Source: Linum tenue
Lineage: Eukaryota; Streptophyta; Magnoliopsida; Malpighiales; Linaceae
Length of the DNA: 64,000 nucleotides
Assembly: GCA_946122785.1 (NCBI GenBank)
Contig: CAMGYJ010000011.1
Coordinates: 56,470,449-56,534,448, forward strand
Direction of reading: 5' to 3'
Shown here: positions 46,191 to 62,921 of the stretch, one piece after another
How positions within the stretch are numbered: position 1 is the first letter of the stretch
Layout: each line of letters opens with the position of its first letter
Notes under the pieces: generated by a model
The model's database searches: none
The model's input: the letters and a program-made list of their open reading frames with translations, nothing else
Told to the model about the DNA's origin: nothing
Program-made: the position numbers and the translations under genes

Positions 46191-46361
46191 CAACATTACA
46201 TTACTATTAATCGTTCACATGACAAACGATGACCCAAAACAAAGAAACCCCCACCTCATGAAAACACTGGTTTAATTTATTGACCACAAGCAGACAATAG
46301 TTTTACTATAGGTAATAATATAATATAATAATATCATGGCGCAACCACCACGATCTTCGAT
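46191..46361. other. 3' flank of acidic-tail gene 4
   Basis: Diverged version of the flank downstream of genes 1-3 (tcgttcacatgacaaacgat, aaacactgg, aataatatcatggc), supporting common descent. Confidence 0.6.
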
Positions 46362-46847
46362 CTACTCCTCCATGGCCTCAACCTCCTCCTCATCGGAATC
46401 ATCATCACTGTCATCACTGTCATCGTCGTCGTCGGATTCGAAGTCTCCAAGAGCAGTGACGAAGCCATCATGGTCAACGAAGATCTTCACCGTGATCAGC
46501 GGCAGCCCATCCCTGGAGTACACCAACTTCGACGACGTCGTATCACCACCACCACCAGCGCTCTTGTTGTTGTTGTCGTTGGTAGCAACAAAGAGACAAC
46601 AGGCAGAGTAGACGACCTTCTCCACGATGACGTCACGGTCCATGGGGATCTTCACCGGGAGGAAGGACTCCACCACCTTGAGGACGAAAGGCAGCGCCGT
46701 GTCCTCGTTCATCATCGGCACGAGAGGGAGCGTGAACACGCGCTCCTCCTCGCGTGTGACGGCGGCGCCGTTGGGCCCGGTGGTGGTGGTCACCCTCGCC
46801 ACCACTTTCAGTTGGAAGTTCTTGTTGCCGTTGCCTGATGCCGCCAT
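46362..46847 (-). CDS. acidic-tail small protein, paralog 4 (most divergent, unknown function)
   Basis: Single exon, 161 residues from the Met at 46847. Conserved blocks are recognisable: KNFQLKVVARVTTTTGPNGA, FTLPLVPMMNEDTALPFV, ESFLPVKIP, LVYSRDGLPLITVKIFV and HDGFVTALGDFESDDDDD. It has a shorter linker (SAGGGGDTTSSK) and a shorter acidic tail ending EEVEAMEE, without the terminal lysines of the other copies. The frame is open further upstream to 46985, but that part spans the TATA box and is the 5' leader, so the start aligned with the other paralogs is preferred. It lies 33 kb from paralog 3, separated by the nested LTR elements and the LINE. Confidence 0.75.
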   Translation of the reverse strand: MAASGNGNKNFQLKVVARVTTTTGPNGAAVTREEERVFTLPLVPMMNEDTALPFVLKVVESFLPVKIPMDRDVIVEKVVYSACCLFVATNDNNNKSAGGGGDTTSSKLVYSRDGLPLITVKIFVDHDGFVTALGDFESDDDDDSDDSDDDSDEEEVEAMEE

Positions 46848-46940
46848 GGTGTGGACGATGATGTAAATGTTGTGTGACGATGATATGTTGCTGTAATGTA
46901 AATTGTGAGGCGCGGTGGTGTAAAAGAGAGAAGGAGGGTG

Positions 46941-46950
46941 GGTTTTATAG
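46941..46950 (-). promoter_or_regulatory. TATA box of acidic-tail gene 4
   Basis: Minus strand CTCTATAAAACCC, about 95 bp upstream of the ATG at 46847. No RY palindrome is visible upstream in this copy. Confidence 0.65.
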
Positions 46951-47029
46951 AGCAAATGAGGCAGGGTGGAATTTTTTACAAACAAAATTTCAATGAATAG
47001 GTTACCTTATGTTTGAGTTCTTAACAAAT

Positions 47030-47230
47030 CTTCATATTGATTTTGTACTTTGGGGGGGAAAAGTATGTATATAGAGAGAGTTACATTTCTTTCAATGAGT
47101 CAGACTATGCGACCATGGTTGGTGTGAGTAGCATGATACAAAGCGTGCGTTACGTTACAAGTGGGAGTAGGATATACGTTATGGTAAGCTAAGAAGAAGA
47201 AGAAGAAGTCAAATGGGATTTACGTTACGG
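47030..47230. repeat. segmental-duplication block, diverged copy upstream of gene 4
   Basis: Shares gttacatttctttc, a gtagcatgat phrase and the cgttacggtaagttaa stretch with copies at 1870-2345 and 5400-5600. Confidence 0.5.
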
Positions 47231-47870
47231 TAAGTTAAGAATGTATAATTAATTTAATTTCCTATTCTATTTGTATTCAATTCCATTCTTCCCTTATTCT
47301 CATTGTGACTGGTCAAGATATCTCTGACCCATTTTTCATTGAGCTCTTAGTTCTCCGAGATGTTCTTTGTTGCTGTTTGACTCGTTCATTTTCTAATACT
47401 TTATTTTTGTAGTGTTGCACATATGGTTACTCAGACAATCAACACGAAAATTTTTGTGGTGTTGCACAAATGGTCATTCAGATGATCAACACGAAGTTCG
47501 TATTCCTCGCAGGAGATGAGGACAATCATGGTCCCCCCCCCCCTAATTCATCCTCTTAAGTTTTGCTTGTTTTTATCTAAAAGGGATAATACATAACAAT
47601 TTTTGTTCTTTTTTATTAACAACAACAGAGTCTGAGAACTTTGCAAGCAGGAGGGAGGCCAAAATGAGTTGAACACAACATAATGAAGCTGTCTTTGCCT
47701 TTCAAATTCCTCTGAAAAGCTACAAAAATTAATATTTGACAACAACAATTAACATAACTATGAAAGCATACAAACCATACTTCCCTCCTTAACTAGCATT
47801 CTGTAAGAGTACAAATCAAAATGGCAGGCAAAACAAGAAACTAGGCTTTGTGCAACCCTGAGAGGTAAGA
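47231..47870. other. no gene seen; C11 homopolymer
   Basis: Intergenic and probable 3' flank of the kinase relic. A run of 11 C occurs at 47533-47543, and a short repeat (gttgcaca ... aatggtca) near 47413-47480. No coding signal. Confidence 0.45.
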
Positions 47871-50617
<2,747 letters not shown>

Positions 50618-52437
50618 CTGCAGAATTAACAATCATCTCACCATTAGGCAGCAAATCATCAAGATTAAGCCATCCCAAAAGGGCCTCAAGTCAAGCAATC
50701 ATACTAGTCCATCTAAACTGTTTTGACAATTTCAGTTGAGAACTTGATATGAAGAGAAACAGTAGGGAAAATGTATATAACGTACGAGCAAAGTCTATCC
50801 TTATGCGATTGTTCGCATTATTCGACAAAACCAGAAAAGTAAGTTCACGACACAATCTAATAATGTTGGCAAGGCAGCCATTGTTATCCTTTTGGCAAAA
50901 GCAGAAAACAAGGTTTGCAACACTGAGATGTAGACAAACGGTAAGGCAATGTATGTATACTTTCCAGCCATGGAAACTAAAATTAGGCTTTGATATTGAA
51001 ATATATTATTCAAAATAGGAAGGAAGATCTACAAAGATATTGGAGATCTTTTGATAAGGAAAACTCATTATGACTTTTGTGTGTTCTGTTTTTTGGTTAA
51101 GTAGGTAGGCCGCGCAAGAGTTTTGCTAGTTTTGGGTTAAAAAGTTGGGTTGGTTATGGGTCCATCATAGTCCACCTGCACCCACCCACTTTCTTATGGA
51201 TTTCTTATTTTAGAATCCACATTCACCCATAAAATCGCCTACAACATAATGGGTCAATTATGGGTGGATTTGTAGGTTCAACCACCCAGTGCTCAAGCGA
51301 GCTCAACCATGTTAGAGAAACGACACGACTAAACGACACATTTGTTTTACTATATTTGCTTTAAATTAAGAGTTCAAATTACTGAATTGTCCTTCGTAAA
51401 AACAATAAATACACACCCTAACAAACCGCCTCACTCCATCTTCCTTCAACCCTAAAATCCTCTTTATTTTTGCTCTGCCGCCGCCGCTCCTATCTTTCAT
51501 TTCTCTTCATCGTCATTGTTTAAATTCAGTGTTGTTGGTCGTGATCGGTGGCTGACGGTCGATTACAACGGGTGACAGCAGTAATAGAGAAGGTGCTCTT
51601 TTTTGTATTTTTTTTATATTTATATTTTCTAAGCTAATATTTGTGTTCTTCTTCGGATTAGAACGATTTAAATAAAATTAGATCAACGTTTAACAATCCA
51701 AGAGAAGAACCTCCTTTCCTCCTCTCCGTCGGCGACGGGTCATGTTCCTGGTGTTTGTAAAACTATGTGAGTCCATCCCTTTTTCTCTTGTGTTGTTTTA
51801 TGTAACATGAGGAGGTAGTTAATGCAGTAATCCAATTTATTATTTAGAGTTATTTCATCTCATATCGTCTTTTGTTGAAATTTAGTTAATTTTCTCGTAT
51901 GCTAATTGCTATCCATTCAGTCATTTCAACATGGTTCTTTGCTACTACTGGTCTTTTATAGTTGGTGTTGATAGTTGGTGTTGTCGTGTTGGTGTTCAGA
52001 ACATTTGGTGAATGTTAAGCATTTCCTCTTCTACTTTATCTGGTATAGCTACATCTAGGCACTTTGTTCATCAGGCATCAGAAAAGGTGAGAGACTTTTA
52101 TCTTATTACAAAAGTGGTTGTGTGCCTATTAGTTCTAAAAGCTTTGGAACATAATTTGCCTAGTTGCTATGTGGTTTATCAGAGCTGTAGAAAATAGACC
52201 GAATATCTATAACTGATTGAAAAATATCATCAAGTCTGCCATCTGTTAATTCCTTCCCTGAATGTTTCTTTTAGAGTTCCACTTGTTGATTAAAGGTGTC
52301 AAGTGATAACTTCATTACACTTAGAAAAAGGAGGATCTTGATGAAGTTTCTCTATCGTAAACCAGCCAACCAACATCCCATTTTTTTCAACTCCCCTCTA
52401 ATTTGAATTATATTACCCAACTCCAGAGATTCATGTA
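50618..52437. other. no supported gene
   Basis: No coding region that I can support. About 51140-51300 has tggg/ccca-rich sequence like the TIR element at 55760-56515 and may be a relative. About 51420-51560 looks like a pyrimidine-rich leader but leads to no ORF. Confidence 0.4.
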
Positions 52438-53656
52438 ACTTCATGTAACTTGGTTTGCTTATTCGATCAACAAATGTCTAGTTATCTTATACTTTGCTTA
52501 TTTGTCTATGATAACATGGTATATCTCACATCACACTATTTTAATTTTTATATGTGCAGGTAGTATTATTATCACAAACCTTCGGGGGGGGGGGGGGGGG
52601 GGGCAATTCAAATCCAAAATTGAAGTTATTGAATTTGTGATAAAGAACGTTTGCCCGCTTCGTCTAAAGAGGAGTATTAACAAGACTAAAGCAATCACAT
52701 TAGCATGGTCCTCCTCTTCAAGTACCCCACCAAAAAGGATGGAACGAAAGAGAAACGAAAGCAAAAATGGCATTATTGAGTCGTCAATGTTATCCAACTC
52801 TTCTTCCACAACAAAGTCGATGGGAAGAGAGAGAAACTACGAAGAAACCCAGTTGGTAATTATCGATCTCATTGACCTACATAGATATTATTTAAAAGAG
52901 ATTGATTCAGTAATAATAAGCTACTCACTAAATTACTTCTTTCTTTTGGTGAAAGTACTACATGATGCAATAGTTACACAAGAAGAAATTGACAATGCAA
53001 ACATTGTTGTTTTCTCCATTAGAGAATATCTCTTACTCAAAGAGAATATCTCTTATCAACTTGTTCTTTGTTCTTACCAGAAGCACAATTGGATTGTTAG
53101 GAGTAAGAGATATTCTCTGGTTGAGGGAGACCATGATGTTTGCAATGCCAATTTCTTCTTGCGTAACTGTTACAGCATGTAGCTTCCTACCAAAAGAAAG
53201 AAGTAATTAATTGAGTGGTAATTTATTATTAACGAATCAATCTTTTTTTTATAATTCATATGTAGGTCAATGATTGATAACTACATACTGGGCTTCTTCA
53301 TAGCTTCTCTTGCTGCCCACTGACTTGGTTGCGGAATAAAAGTTTGACGACTTAATAATGCCATTTTTGTTTCTCTTTCTTCCCTTTCTTATTTTTTGTG
53401 GCCTTTAAGAGAGGAGCTAGCTAATTTTGATTGCTTTAGTCTTGTTAATTTCTGCTCTTTAGACGAATAGGATAAACGTTCTTTATCACAAATTTAATGA
53501 CTTCCACTTTGTATTTGAATTGACATCCGATGGGATGTGATGATAATACTACGTGCACATATGCAGATAGTGTGAAGTGAGATATATCATAAGTAAATAA
53601 GTGAAGTAAAAGATAACTAGACATTGATCGAACAAGAAAACTAAGTTACGTGAAAC
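52438..53656. repeat. large imperfect inverted repeat (foldback)
   Basis: The left arm (about 52438-53038) is closely matched by the reverse complement of the right arm (about 53101-53656), with a loop of about 60 bp. Paired words include tgtctagttatctt, tttgtgataaagaacgtt, acaagactaaagcaatca, aaaatggcattatt, attacttctttcttttggt and gagaatatctcttactc. The arms differ by scattered substitutions and small indels, including a G20 tract only in the left arm. A transcript would fold into a hairpin of about 0.6 kb. The 226-residue frame at 52502-53182 lies within the left arm and loop and is not a convincing protein. Confidence 0.85.
52584..52603 (+). repeat. G20 homopolymer
   Basis: Twenty consecutive G within the left arm of the inverted repeat, absent from the right arm. 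Length may be unreliable in assembly. Confidence 0.85.
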
Positions 53657-54610
53657 TGAAAGATCATAGTAGTGGCACTTCTAATGTGAAATTTGTTTAG
53701 CTGCCAATTGATTTTGCTTAGGTTCTTAAAAGATCTTTCATTTTACTAGCAACCCAAATGAACCACTCCTTCCACTCACGATTTATTTGCAGGGACATGC
53801 TGGTGCAGCTATAGCATATGAATCTCTACTTCTTAGAGGTCGGTGGATCCCTTACTACTATACATCCCTTGGAAAACTCTACTTCACATCTTATTAGAGA
53901 GCATTTCCTAAGTTCCATATAACACAATTAGAAATGTGTACTAGTGTGTTTGGATAACATCAAAAGCAATTGATAGCCTATCTAATCTCTGTTTTCCCCC
54001 AGGTGGACAAGTTCCAGAAGCAAGATGTTCCATCATGAAAAGGGAAACAAATGTGAATAGAGCTAATGTTGTAGTTAATAATTAGTCATTTACTACTTTG
54101 TACGATCATCTAAATAGATAAGAATGTCATTACAGTGTCAAGGATCATTCAACTAAATTAGTGGTGCTAGCTCAATTAATTTGACCTTGTCCAGCATTAG
54201 CATTATACCAATATCATACTCCGCGAATATTGTAATTCTTGTTTGATGACACTACGCGTACTAGTAGCAAGGGCTCGATGAATATTGTAATTCTTGTTTT
54301 TCGTATCGATACACTTACTGCCAACAAAAATCGTTTGTGAGATGGATGTTATTTACGTGACGTGAAACTACAGACCTTAGTTCGAAGATATCTCGTTTGT
54401 GATTATTTCAATCTATTTTTGCCTACTTTTGTATTCATAATGTCGATTATTATTTCCAATTATCTGCCAAATTTGACAAAAACATCACCATGTATAGTTC
54501 TTGAAATATGTTTTTGCCTCGTTTTTCACTTGGCATTGAAAAGGAAAGAAAAAAGGAGGTGGCCAAAAGTCGCCGCCGTTTGCAACCACGGCGGTCCGGT
54601 TCCCGAACCC
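53657..54610. other. no gene seen
   Basis: AT-rich, with short frames only. Confidence 0.4.
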
Positions 54611-54617
54611 CACAACC

Positions 54618-55638
54618 CTAACGCTGTGTTTGGCAAGTAGGGGGTGCAAATTCGAGGGGGTGCAAATTGAGGAGTAAATTGCAGGAGGGTGCAAATTGGT
54701 TGGGGGTGTAAGTGGAGGGGTAAATTGTTGTTTGGATGAAAAAGTAGGGGGTGCAAATAGACTGAAAAGTAAGTAAATTATATTATTATAAAATAGATAT
54801 ATCAAATTTATAACATTAGTAAAAAAACAATAAAATAGGAATTATTATATAATAATAAATATATTTTAATAAAAATAATCATAAAATAGTAATACTTAAA
54901 TAATAATTAATTATAACAAATGTAATAATCATTGGTCGAGAGGCCTCGAAACTCGAAATTCAACTCGTAACTAGTCATCCTACAGGATTCTCGTACTTAA
55001 TTTAACCACAACTGGTCATCTTATACGGTTCTTGTGTCCACTTTAACTTTAAATTTGAATAAGTCAAACTTACGTAAACACATTCGAATATGTAAGTTTT
55101 AACTATTTAATCATATAAACTGAGTTAATTAAATCGGTGTGGAATCGATATATCAAATTGCTTTATAATATGTAAGTTAAACACTTATTCTCTTTAATTT
55201 CAGCACAATTTCGAATAAACGAAGAGATCTTGATTTGACTACACAAACTTTGACGAACTTACTCACCGGAGTCAAACATGATCACCGGACAACACCTACA
55301 TTAATATTAACACAATGATAAAAAATTACAATAATAATTATTTTTCATTTATTATAATTATCATAATCTAACATAATTGTTACTTATTATATTTTGTATT
55401 CATTAAACACAATAACAAAATATAAATCAACAAAATTTTTAAAATAATCATTTCTCATCCATCCTTTCTCACTTTCTCTCTCCTTTTGCACCCCAAATTA
55501 GAGGGTTTAGTGAATTAGTAGATTTACCCCTCATTCACCTCCTCACTACTGTTTGCATACTATCCAAATGGGTGCAAATTACATTTCCACCCCAAATTTG
55601 CTCCACTCTATTTCCACCTCTAAACAAACAAAGTGTAA
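54618..55638. mobile_element. TIR element, possibly PIF/Harbinger-like
   Basis: Left end cgctgtgtttggcaagtagg. The right end, read in reverse, is cactttgtttgtttagaggt. Both ends carry subterminal repeats of gggggtgcaaatt on the left and the inverse (gcaccc, aatttgc) on the right. A possible 3-bp taa duplication flanks it. The middle is very AT-rich and lacks a transposase. Non-autonomous, about 1 kb. Confidence 0.5.
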
Positions 55639-55755
55639 GAACGGCTGTGCAACGGCCCCTCGAACCAACACTCCAACCAAATCACGTCACGTTCCAATGG
55701 GTCCATCAAATCCCCAGATATTTTTCTGCGGAGCTGTAATCACCTGCCTGCCTTC

Positions 55756-56515
55756 CTACTAGGGGTGGGCAATGGGCGGGTTGGGTGGGTTTTCGTTTCA
55801 AATTGACCCACCCGCTTACTAGCGAGTTTGAATAATTGTGATCCGCAATCCACCCACATTCTTCTGCGGGTCGGGTTGGTGGGTGGCGGATGGGTGCGAT
55901 TGGATCGTGGGTTAACCCGCAAAAGCAATTTTCCAACTAGCCATTAAGAAAGTTGACTAGCATTTATAATAAGCTTATAGTAAATTAGTAAGTCTTTTTG
56001 AACACTTCTCCTTTTGTCTCATTCTCAAGTGAATCCATGTAGTATTTGCATATAATTTTTTACTACTCTATCAACCAATTGTTCAGAGAAAACTTACGCA
56101 TTTTGTGATTTTGATACCGTTAATAATTTATAGTTTTCATCCGAATGCTTAATAAATATTAACAATAATTTGCATTCCAATATCCAATGGATATTACACA
56201 ACACAATACCCAATAATAGTAGTAGTCAAAAGTATTCTTTATTCTCCTGCTTTAGAAGTATATGGTCAGACTCTAGTACAGTTCGGAAATATGATGAATA
56301 TTTGTTACTATAAGAAGCAAAAAAAATCATGTGAAAATATGATGCGGGTCATTCGGGTGACCCACAATTCACCCACCACCCACCCACATAAGTGCGGGTG
56401 AGAGATTTATCAATCCGCAATCCACCCACATCAATCACTCACTACTTGCGGGTTGGGTTATTTATGGATGAATCGATATCAATCCACGGATTAACCACCA
56501 CGTGCCCACCCCTAC
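55756..56515. mobile_element. TIR element with TAGGGGTGGGCA ends (hAT-like, non-autonomous)
   Basis: Starts with taggggtgggca and ends with tgcccacccct, an inverted pair of about 11 bp, plus longer subterminal inverted blocks (gcgggtcgggttgg, aatccacccaca and reverses). No coding potential. I could not fix an 8-bp duplication, so the superfamily is tentative. Confidence 0.55.
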
Positions 56516-56639
56516 ATTACCTCCAATCCTACATTCCCCATCTACGTCGCTCACCAAACCGTCAGACCAGATCTCCAGGGGTACGCTCGACATTTCTCAA
56601 AACAAGCTTTGTACCGTCTCGGTAAATAAATCCGATTTA

Positions 56640-56971
56640 ATTACCCCATAGTTTCCCTTTTTCTCAGTGTTTTGCCAATTTCGGATATCCTTTCCAATTT
56701 CTCCCCATTTTCTTTTTCCAATTTCTTATTATTCTTTTGCAGTAAATTCCAGCTCACTCCCTCCCACCCCGTACTCAACAAAACGAAAGGGCGCCTTTCC
56801 GTCTCCTTCCCCTTCACGCCATTCTCCAAATCCGCCATTGTTGCGAGAAACCAACCTTCCTTCCCTCACTCCCCTCTCTAGCTTCAGTCTCCAAACACGA
56901 ATTAGATTCCTCTGCTCTCGTCTCGTCTCGTCTCCGTCCTTGTTATTTTTTTCTTCTTCGGCTTGTTGACC
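56640..56971 (+). promoter_or_regulatory. probable 5' leader of the DEAD-box gene
   Basis: Pyrimidine-rich sequence with CT runs typical of plant 5' UTRs runs up to the ATG at 56972. A leader intron ending ttttgcag near 56743 is possible but not proven. Confidence 0.4.
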
Positions 56972-59759
<2,788 letters not shown>

Positions 59760-60850
59760 AAGATGGTAAGAATGGAGTTCGCCATTTTACTATCTTTAGT
59801 GCTATCTATAATTAGGTGAGAACGAGAAGATATAGGGAGAGAAGAGAACTAGGAAGAAAAGGCTCCCTCTGACTCTGAGAAGCTCATCCACAGGTGAGCT
59901 TCTGGAGCTTTGTAGGCAATGAAACGGGTGAAATTATTAGTGGGATTTGGTGCCTTGGTACACAGGCTTTTGGAGTTTGGCTGCTGGTTTTGTTCAATCT
60001 GGTTCTTATTCTCTTCAATTCACTCTTTAGGGATTTGTGTAGGTTTGTGGTTTCTTTAGTTGATTGATTGATTGTTGTTTATGATTGATGTTTCGGAAGC
60101 TTAAAGGTTATGATGACTAATGGTAGGATTTAATCTTAGTTAAATAAGGTTTAGTTGCAGTTGATTACGTGGATTTGGTTCGAGAGCGTTAAAAATCATT
60201 GGATCTAGTATTCTAGTGTTAGAGTAGAAGAGAATTTACGGTTTAGACTTTGTTTATGTCATATTGCATTGCTTGTTGACGGTCCACGGTCCACAAATTG
60301 ATAAGCAAGGGGTTGTGATAAACATTATTTCAAGATATAAAGGAGATTAAATGACAAACAACAATACGATTATGGTGTTCAGTGCTCACAAGTCACAAGC
60401 ATATGATGTTGTTGAATTCGTACCCAGAATAACGACTGTAATTATGTAAATGTTTTTTACTTATAATCACGTTCTCACGAGGCCCCTCGTGAACAATAAC
60501 TTTTTGGACAAAAACAATATATTTGACTATTTCATCCATACTAAAATTTTCAATGTCCCACAACAATGAGGAGACTATACCTAAAATGTAAATGAAAGAA
60601 AATATGAAGTGTTTTACAATTAACGAACAAGGGAAAAAGACTATTAATTTTTGTGGGGAAAAAAAAGACAATTAATTTCAGGCATAGTTCATAAATGAAC
60701 ATGAAGAAAAAAGAAAGACAATTATTTTCAGGAATAAGAAGAAAGAATATTAATTAAAAAGAATGTTGGAAATGAATTTTTTTTAATAGTCCAGGTAGGA
60801 AATTAATTACAAGTTTAAAACACCAGCAACATGCTCAATAGTTAGGCTTT
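59760..60850. other. 3' UTR of helicase gene and intergenic DNA
   Basis: About the first 300 bp look like a 3' UTR. The rest is AT-rich intergenic sequence with no gene. Confidence 0.5.
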
Positions 60851-60858
60851 CCCCAGTG

Positions 60859-60868
60859 TTATATATAA
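60859..60868 (+). promoter_or_regulatory. TATA box of the Alba gene
   Basis: ttatatataa, about 140 bp upstream of the ATG at 61003. Confidence 0.6.
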
Positions 60869-60961
60869 GCCAAAACTGTCGCCACGCCGCCGCCGTCCCG
60901 TCGATCCTTTGTTTCCGCTCCTCCGCGAAGTTCCCTCCGTCGACGTTCTCCGAGCAAGATA

Positions 60962-60970
60962 TTAGGGTTA
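60962..60970 (+). promoter_or_regulatory. telo-box-like motif in the Alba leader
   Basis: ttagggtta, the reverse of the plant telo-box (AAACCCTAA core), lies 33 bp upstream of the ATG. Such motifs are common near the starts of plant translation-related genes. Function here is inferred. Confidence 0.4.
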
Positions 60971-61002
60971 GTTCCCTTCCCCCAAACCGGTTCGAAGCTC
61001 CA

Positions 61003-62165
61003 ATGGAAGAGATTACTGAGGGCGTGAACAACATCAACCTGGCGGGAGCCGATGCGACGAAGAAGAACCGGATTCAGGTCTCCAACACCAAGAAGCCCCT
61101 CTTCTTCTACGTCAATCTCGCTAAGGTAGCTTCCCAATTCTCAAGGCTCGAAACGTTCATTCAATTAATTTGCAGTTAGGGTTTCGAATTTGCCTGATTC
61201 GATGTCGCGTGCCTTTCGTTATCCCCGTCGAATTTATTGTCTAATTGCTCGACTTTTGAGGGGGGTTTCATTGCAGAGATACATGCAGCAATTCAACGAA
61301 GTGGAGCTATCCGCACTTGGAATGGGTAAGATTGCTGCTTCCCTGATTGTTAATTCGTGGAAATCGGTATCTCCAGGGAAGCATTGGTTCTCTGTTAGTT
61401 TGCTCTTCAGCATTCCTTTTTGCTCATACAATAAGGTGGATTGAGCTATCTGCACTTGGGATGGTTCAGATAATTGCTTCCCAGATTGTTCAATTCGTCG
61501 AAATAGTTACGTATAGGGGAAACATTAATTCTATGTTTGTAATTAGCTAAGAACGCCCTTCAGTATTCCCTTTTTCCCTCATTGGCCCTCTGTTATTCTG
61601 GCTCATGTTGTAGACTGGGTTTGATCATTGCTGTTCTACGTTATAAGCGCGCCCTAGTTGTTCGTGGGAGTGCGTAAATCACTCTTACTTAGTTGCACCA
61701 TGTTTTTTTTGTTTTGTGTCTGCAGCTATCGCCACAGTTGTAACCGTTGCTGAAATTCTCAAGAACAATGGATTGGCTGTGGAGAAGAGTAAGTCTCTCT
61801 TTTGTATCCCAAACCCTAATGAATTGAACATGTTCTCGGTTCGTATTAATGCTCAAGCAACTGAGTAATGTCCTGTTTCAGAGATCATGACCTCGACGGT
61901 TGACATGAGGGATGATTCGAGGGGGCGGCCTGTCCAAAAAGCCAAGGTAAAACATTTAAGTTTGTCTCAGCATTTGTGCGTTCGATTGTTATGGGTTATA
62001 GCCATCTCTCATATATCTTAATTGCATCAATAATACAATCATTTTCTTTTGCAGATTGAAATACTGCTTGGGAAGACTGCAAACTTTGATGAACTCATGG
62101 CAGCTGCTGCTGAAGAGAGGGAGGCGGCAGCAGCGGCAGGAGAAGACGGTGAAGAGCAGAGCTGA
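61003..62165 (+). CDS. Alba family DNA/RNA-binding protein (small, plant Alba1/2 type)
   Basis: Five exons: 61003-61125, 61277-61325, 61726-61788, 61882-61946, 62055-62165, with GT-AG introns and consistent phases, encoding 136 residues. The protein has the Alba core: RIQVSNTKKPLFFYVNLAK, RYMQQFNEVELSALGMAIAT, VTVAEILKNNGLAVEKKI and KAKIEILLGKT. An Ala/Glu-rich acidic C-terminal tail follows. Length and sequence match the short single-domain plant Alba proteins, which dimerise and bind RNA, DNA and R-loops in nucleus and cytoplasm. No RGG tail, so not the long Alba type. Intact gene. It is convergent with the BT1-type gene downstream. Confidence 0.95.
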
Positions 62166-62921
62166 AAAGCTTCTTCTTCTTGTTCTCAGTATGCAGGTGT
62201 GGTCTGCATAAGGGCATAATGACCAAAATAGTTTTCTAGTTGCTTCCTCTTTCTCCTTTGGTAAAAGGCAGGGATTGTGAAGCTGCGAAATCTTTCTGTT
62301 GGTCTGTAAGAAAACTGAAAATCCCATCTGTCATCTGAGATTCAATTTTGTCAGACTTTGATAATCTTCTTTGCTTTTAGTCTAGCTGTTTGTTTATTTT
62401 CTAGGGTTTCCCAATCATATGTAACCTGTTCTCGTCGTAACAAAATATTCCCATGTTTTTGTCAAGTTGAATAGCAACGGTTTATGATCCGTAAGAGTAA
62501 CTGTTACGAGCTTGTAAACGGTTTAAGCAGACTGTTACGAGCTTGTAAACGGTTTAAACTCTGCTTAACCGAAAGAATCAACACCAGTTCAGCAGTACTA
62601 CACTGAGACCAACGAGCATACAATCACTAATAATGTTCAACGATCATTAACATGCCTTTTAAGTTTAGTGTACCTACAAAATTGGTGAATGATCTCTTCC
62701 CTCGATTTTCAGGTGGAAAGGGAAGAATGTTGAGCCATAATACCCACTAATACAACACAAGAGCTCTCTAGCAAACTCATCAAAGAGTTATTGGCCTAGA
62801 ATCTAAAAGAACAAAGGTCACATCTCTTAGGGCAAACTGACACCCTTATCAAATAGTATCTAGGCGAATTCCGAAGCTAGCCCCTAGAGGAAGAAGAAGA
62901 AGAAGAAAAACAAGATGCTCA
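62166..62921. other. convergent 3' regions with a 31-bp tandem repeat
   Basis: 3' UTR of the Alba gene, then a short intergenic gap. The word ctgttacgagcttgtaaacg plus gtttaa occurs twice (62501-62526 and 62532-62557). No gene. Confidence 0.7.

Noticed and set aside
46848..46985. N-terminal extension of acidic-tail gene 4
   Set aside because: The extra codons span the TATA box and leader. The paralogs all start at the later Met.
52502..53182. 226-residue frame in the foldback
   Set aside because: Lies in one arm and loop of the inverted repeat and includes the poly-G tract as a Gly run. No domain seen.
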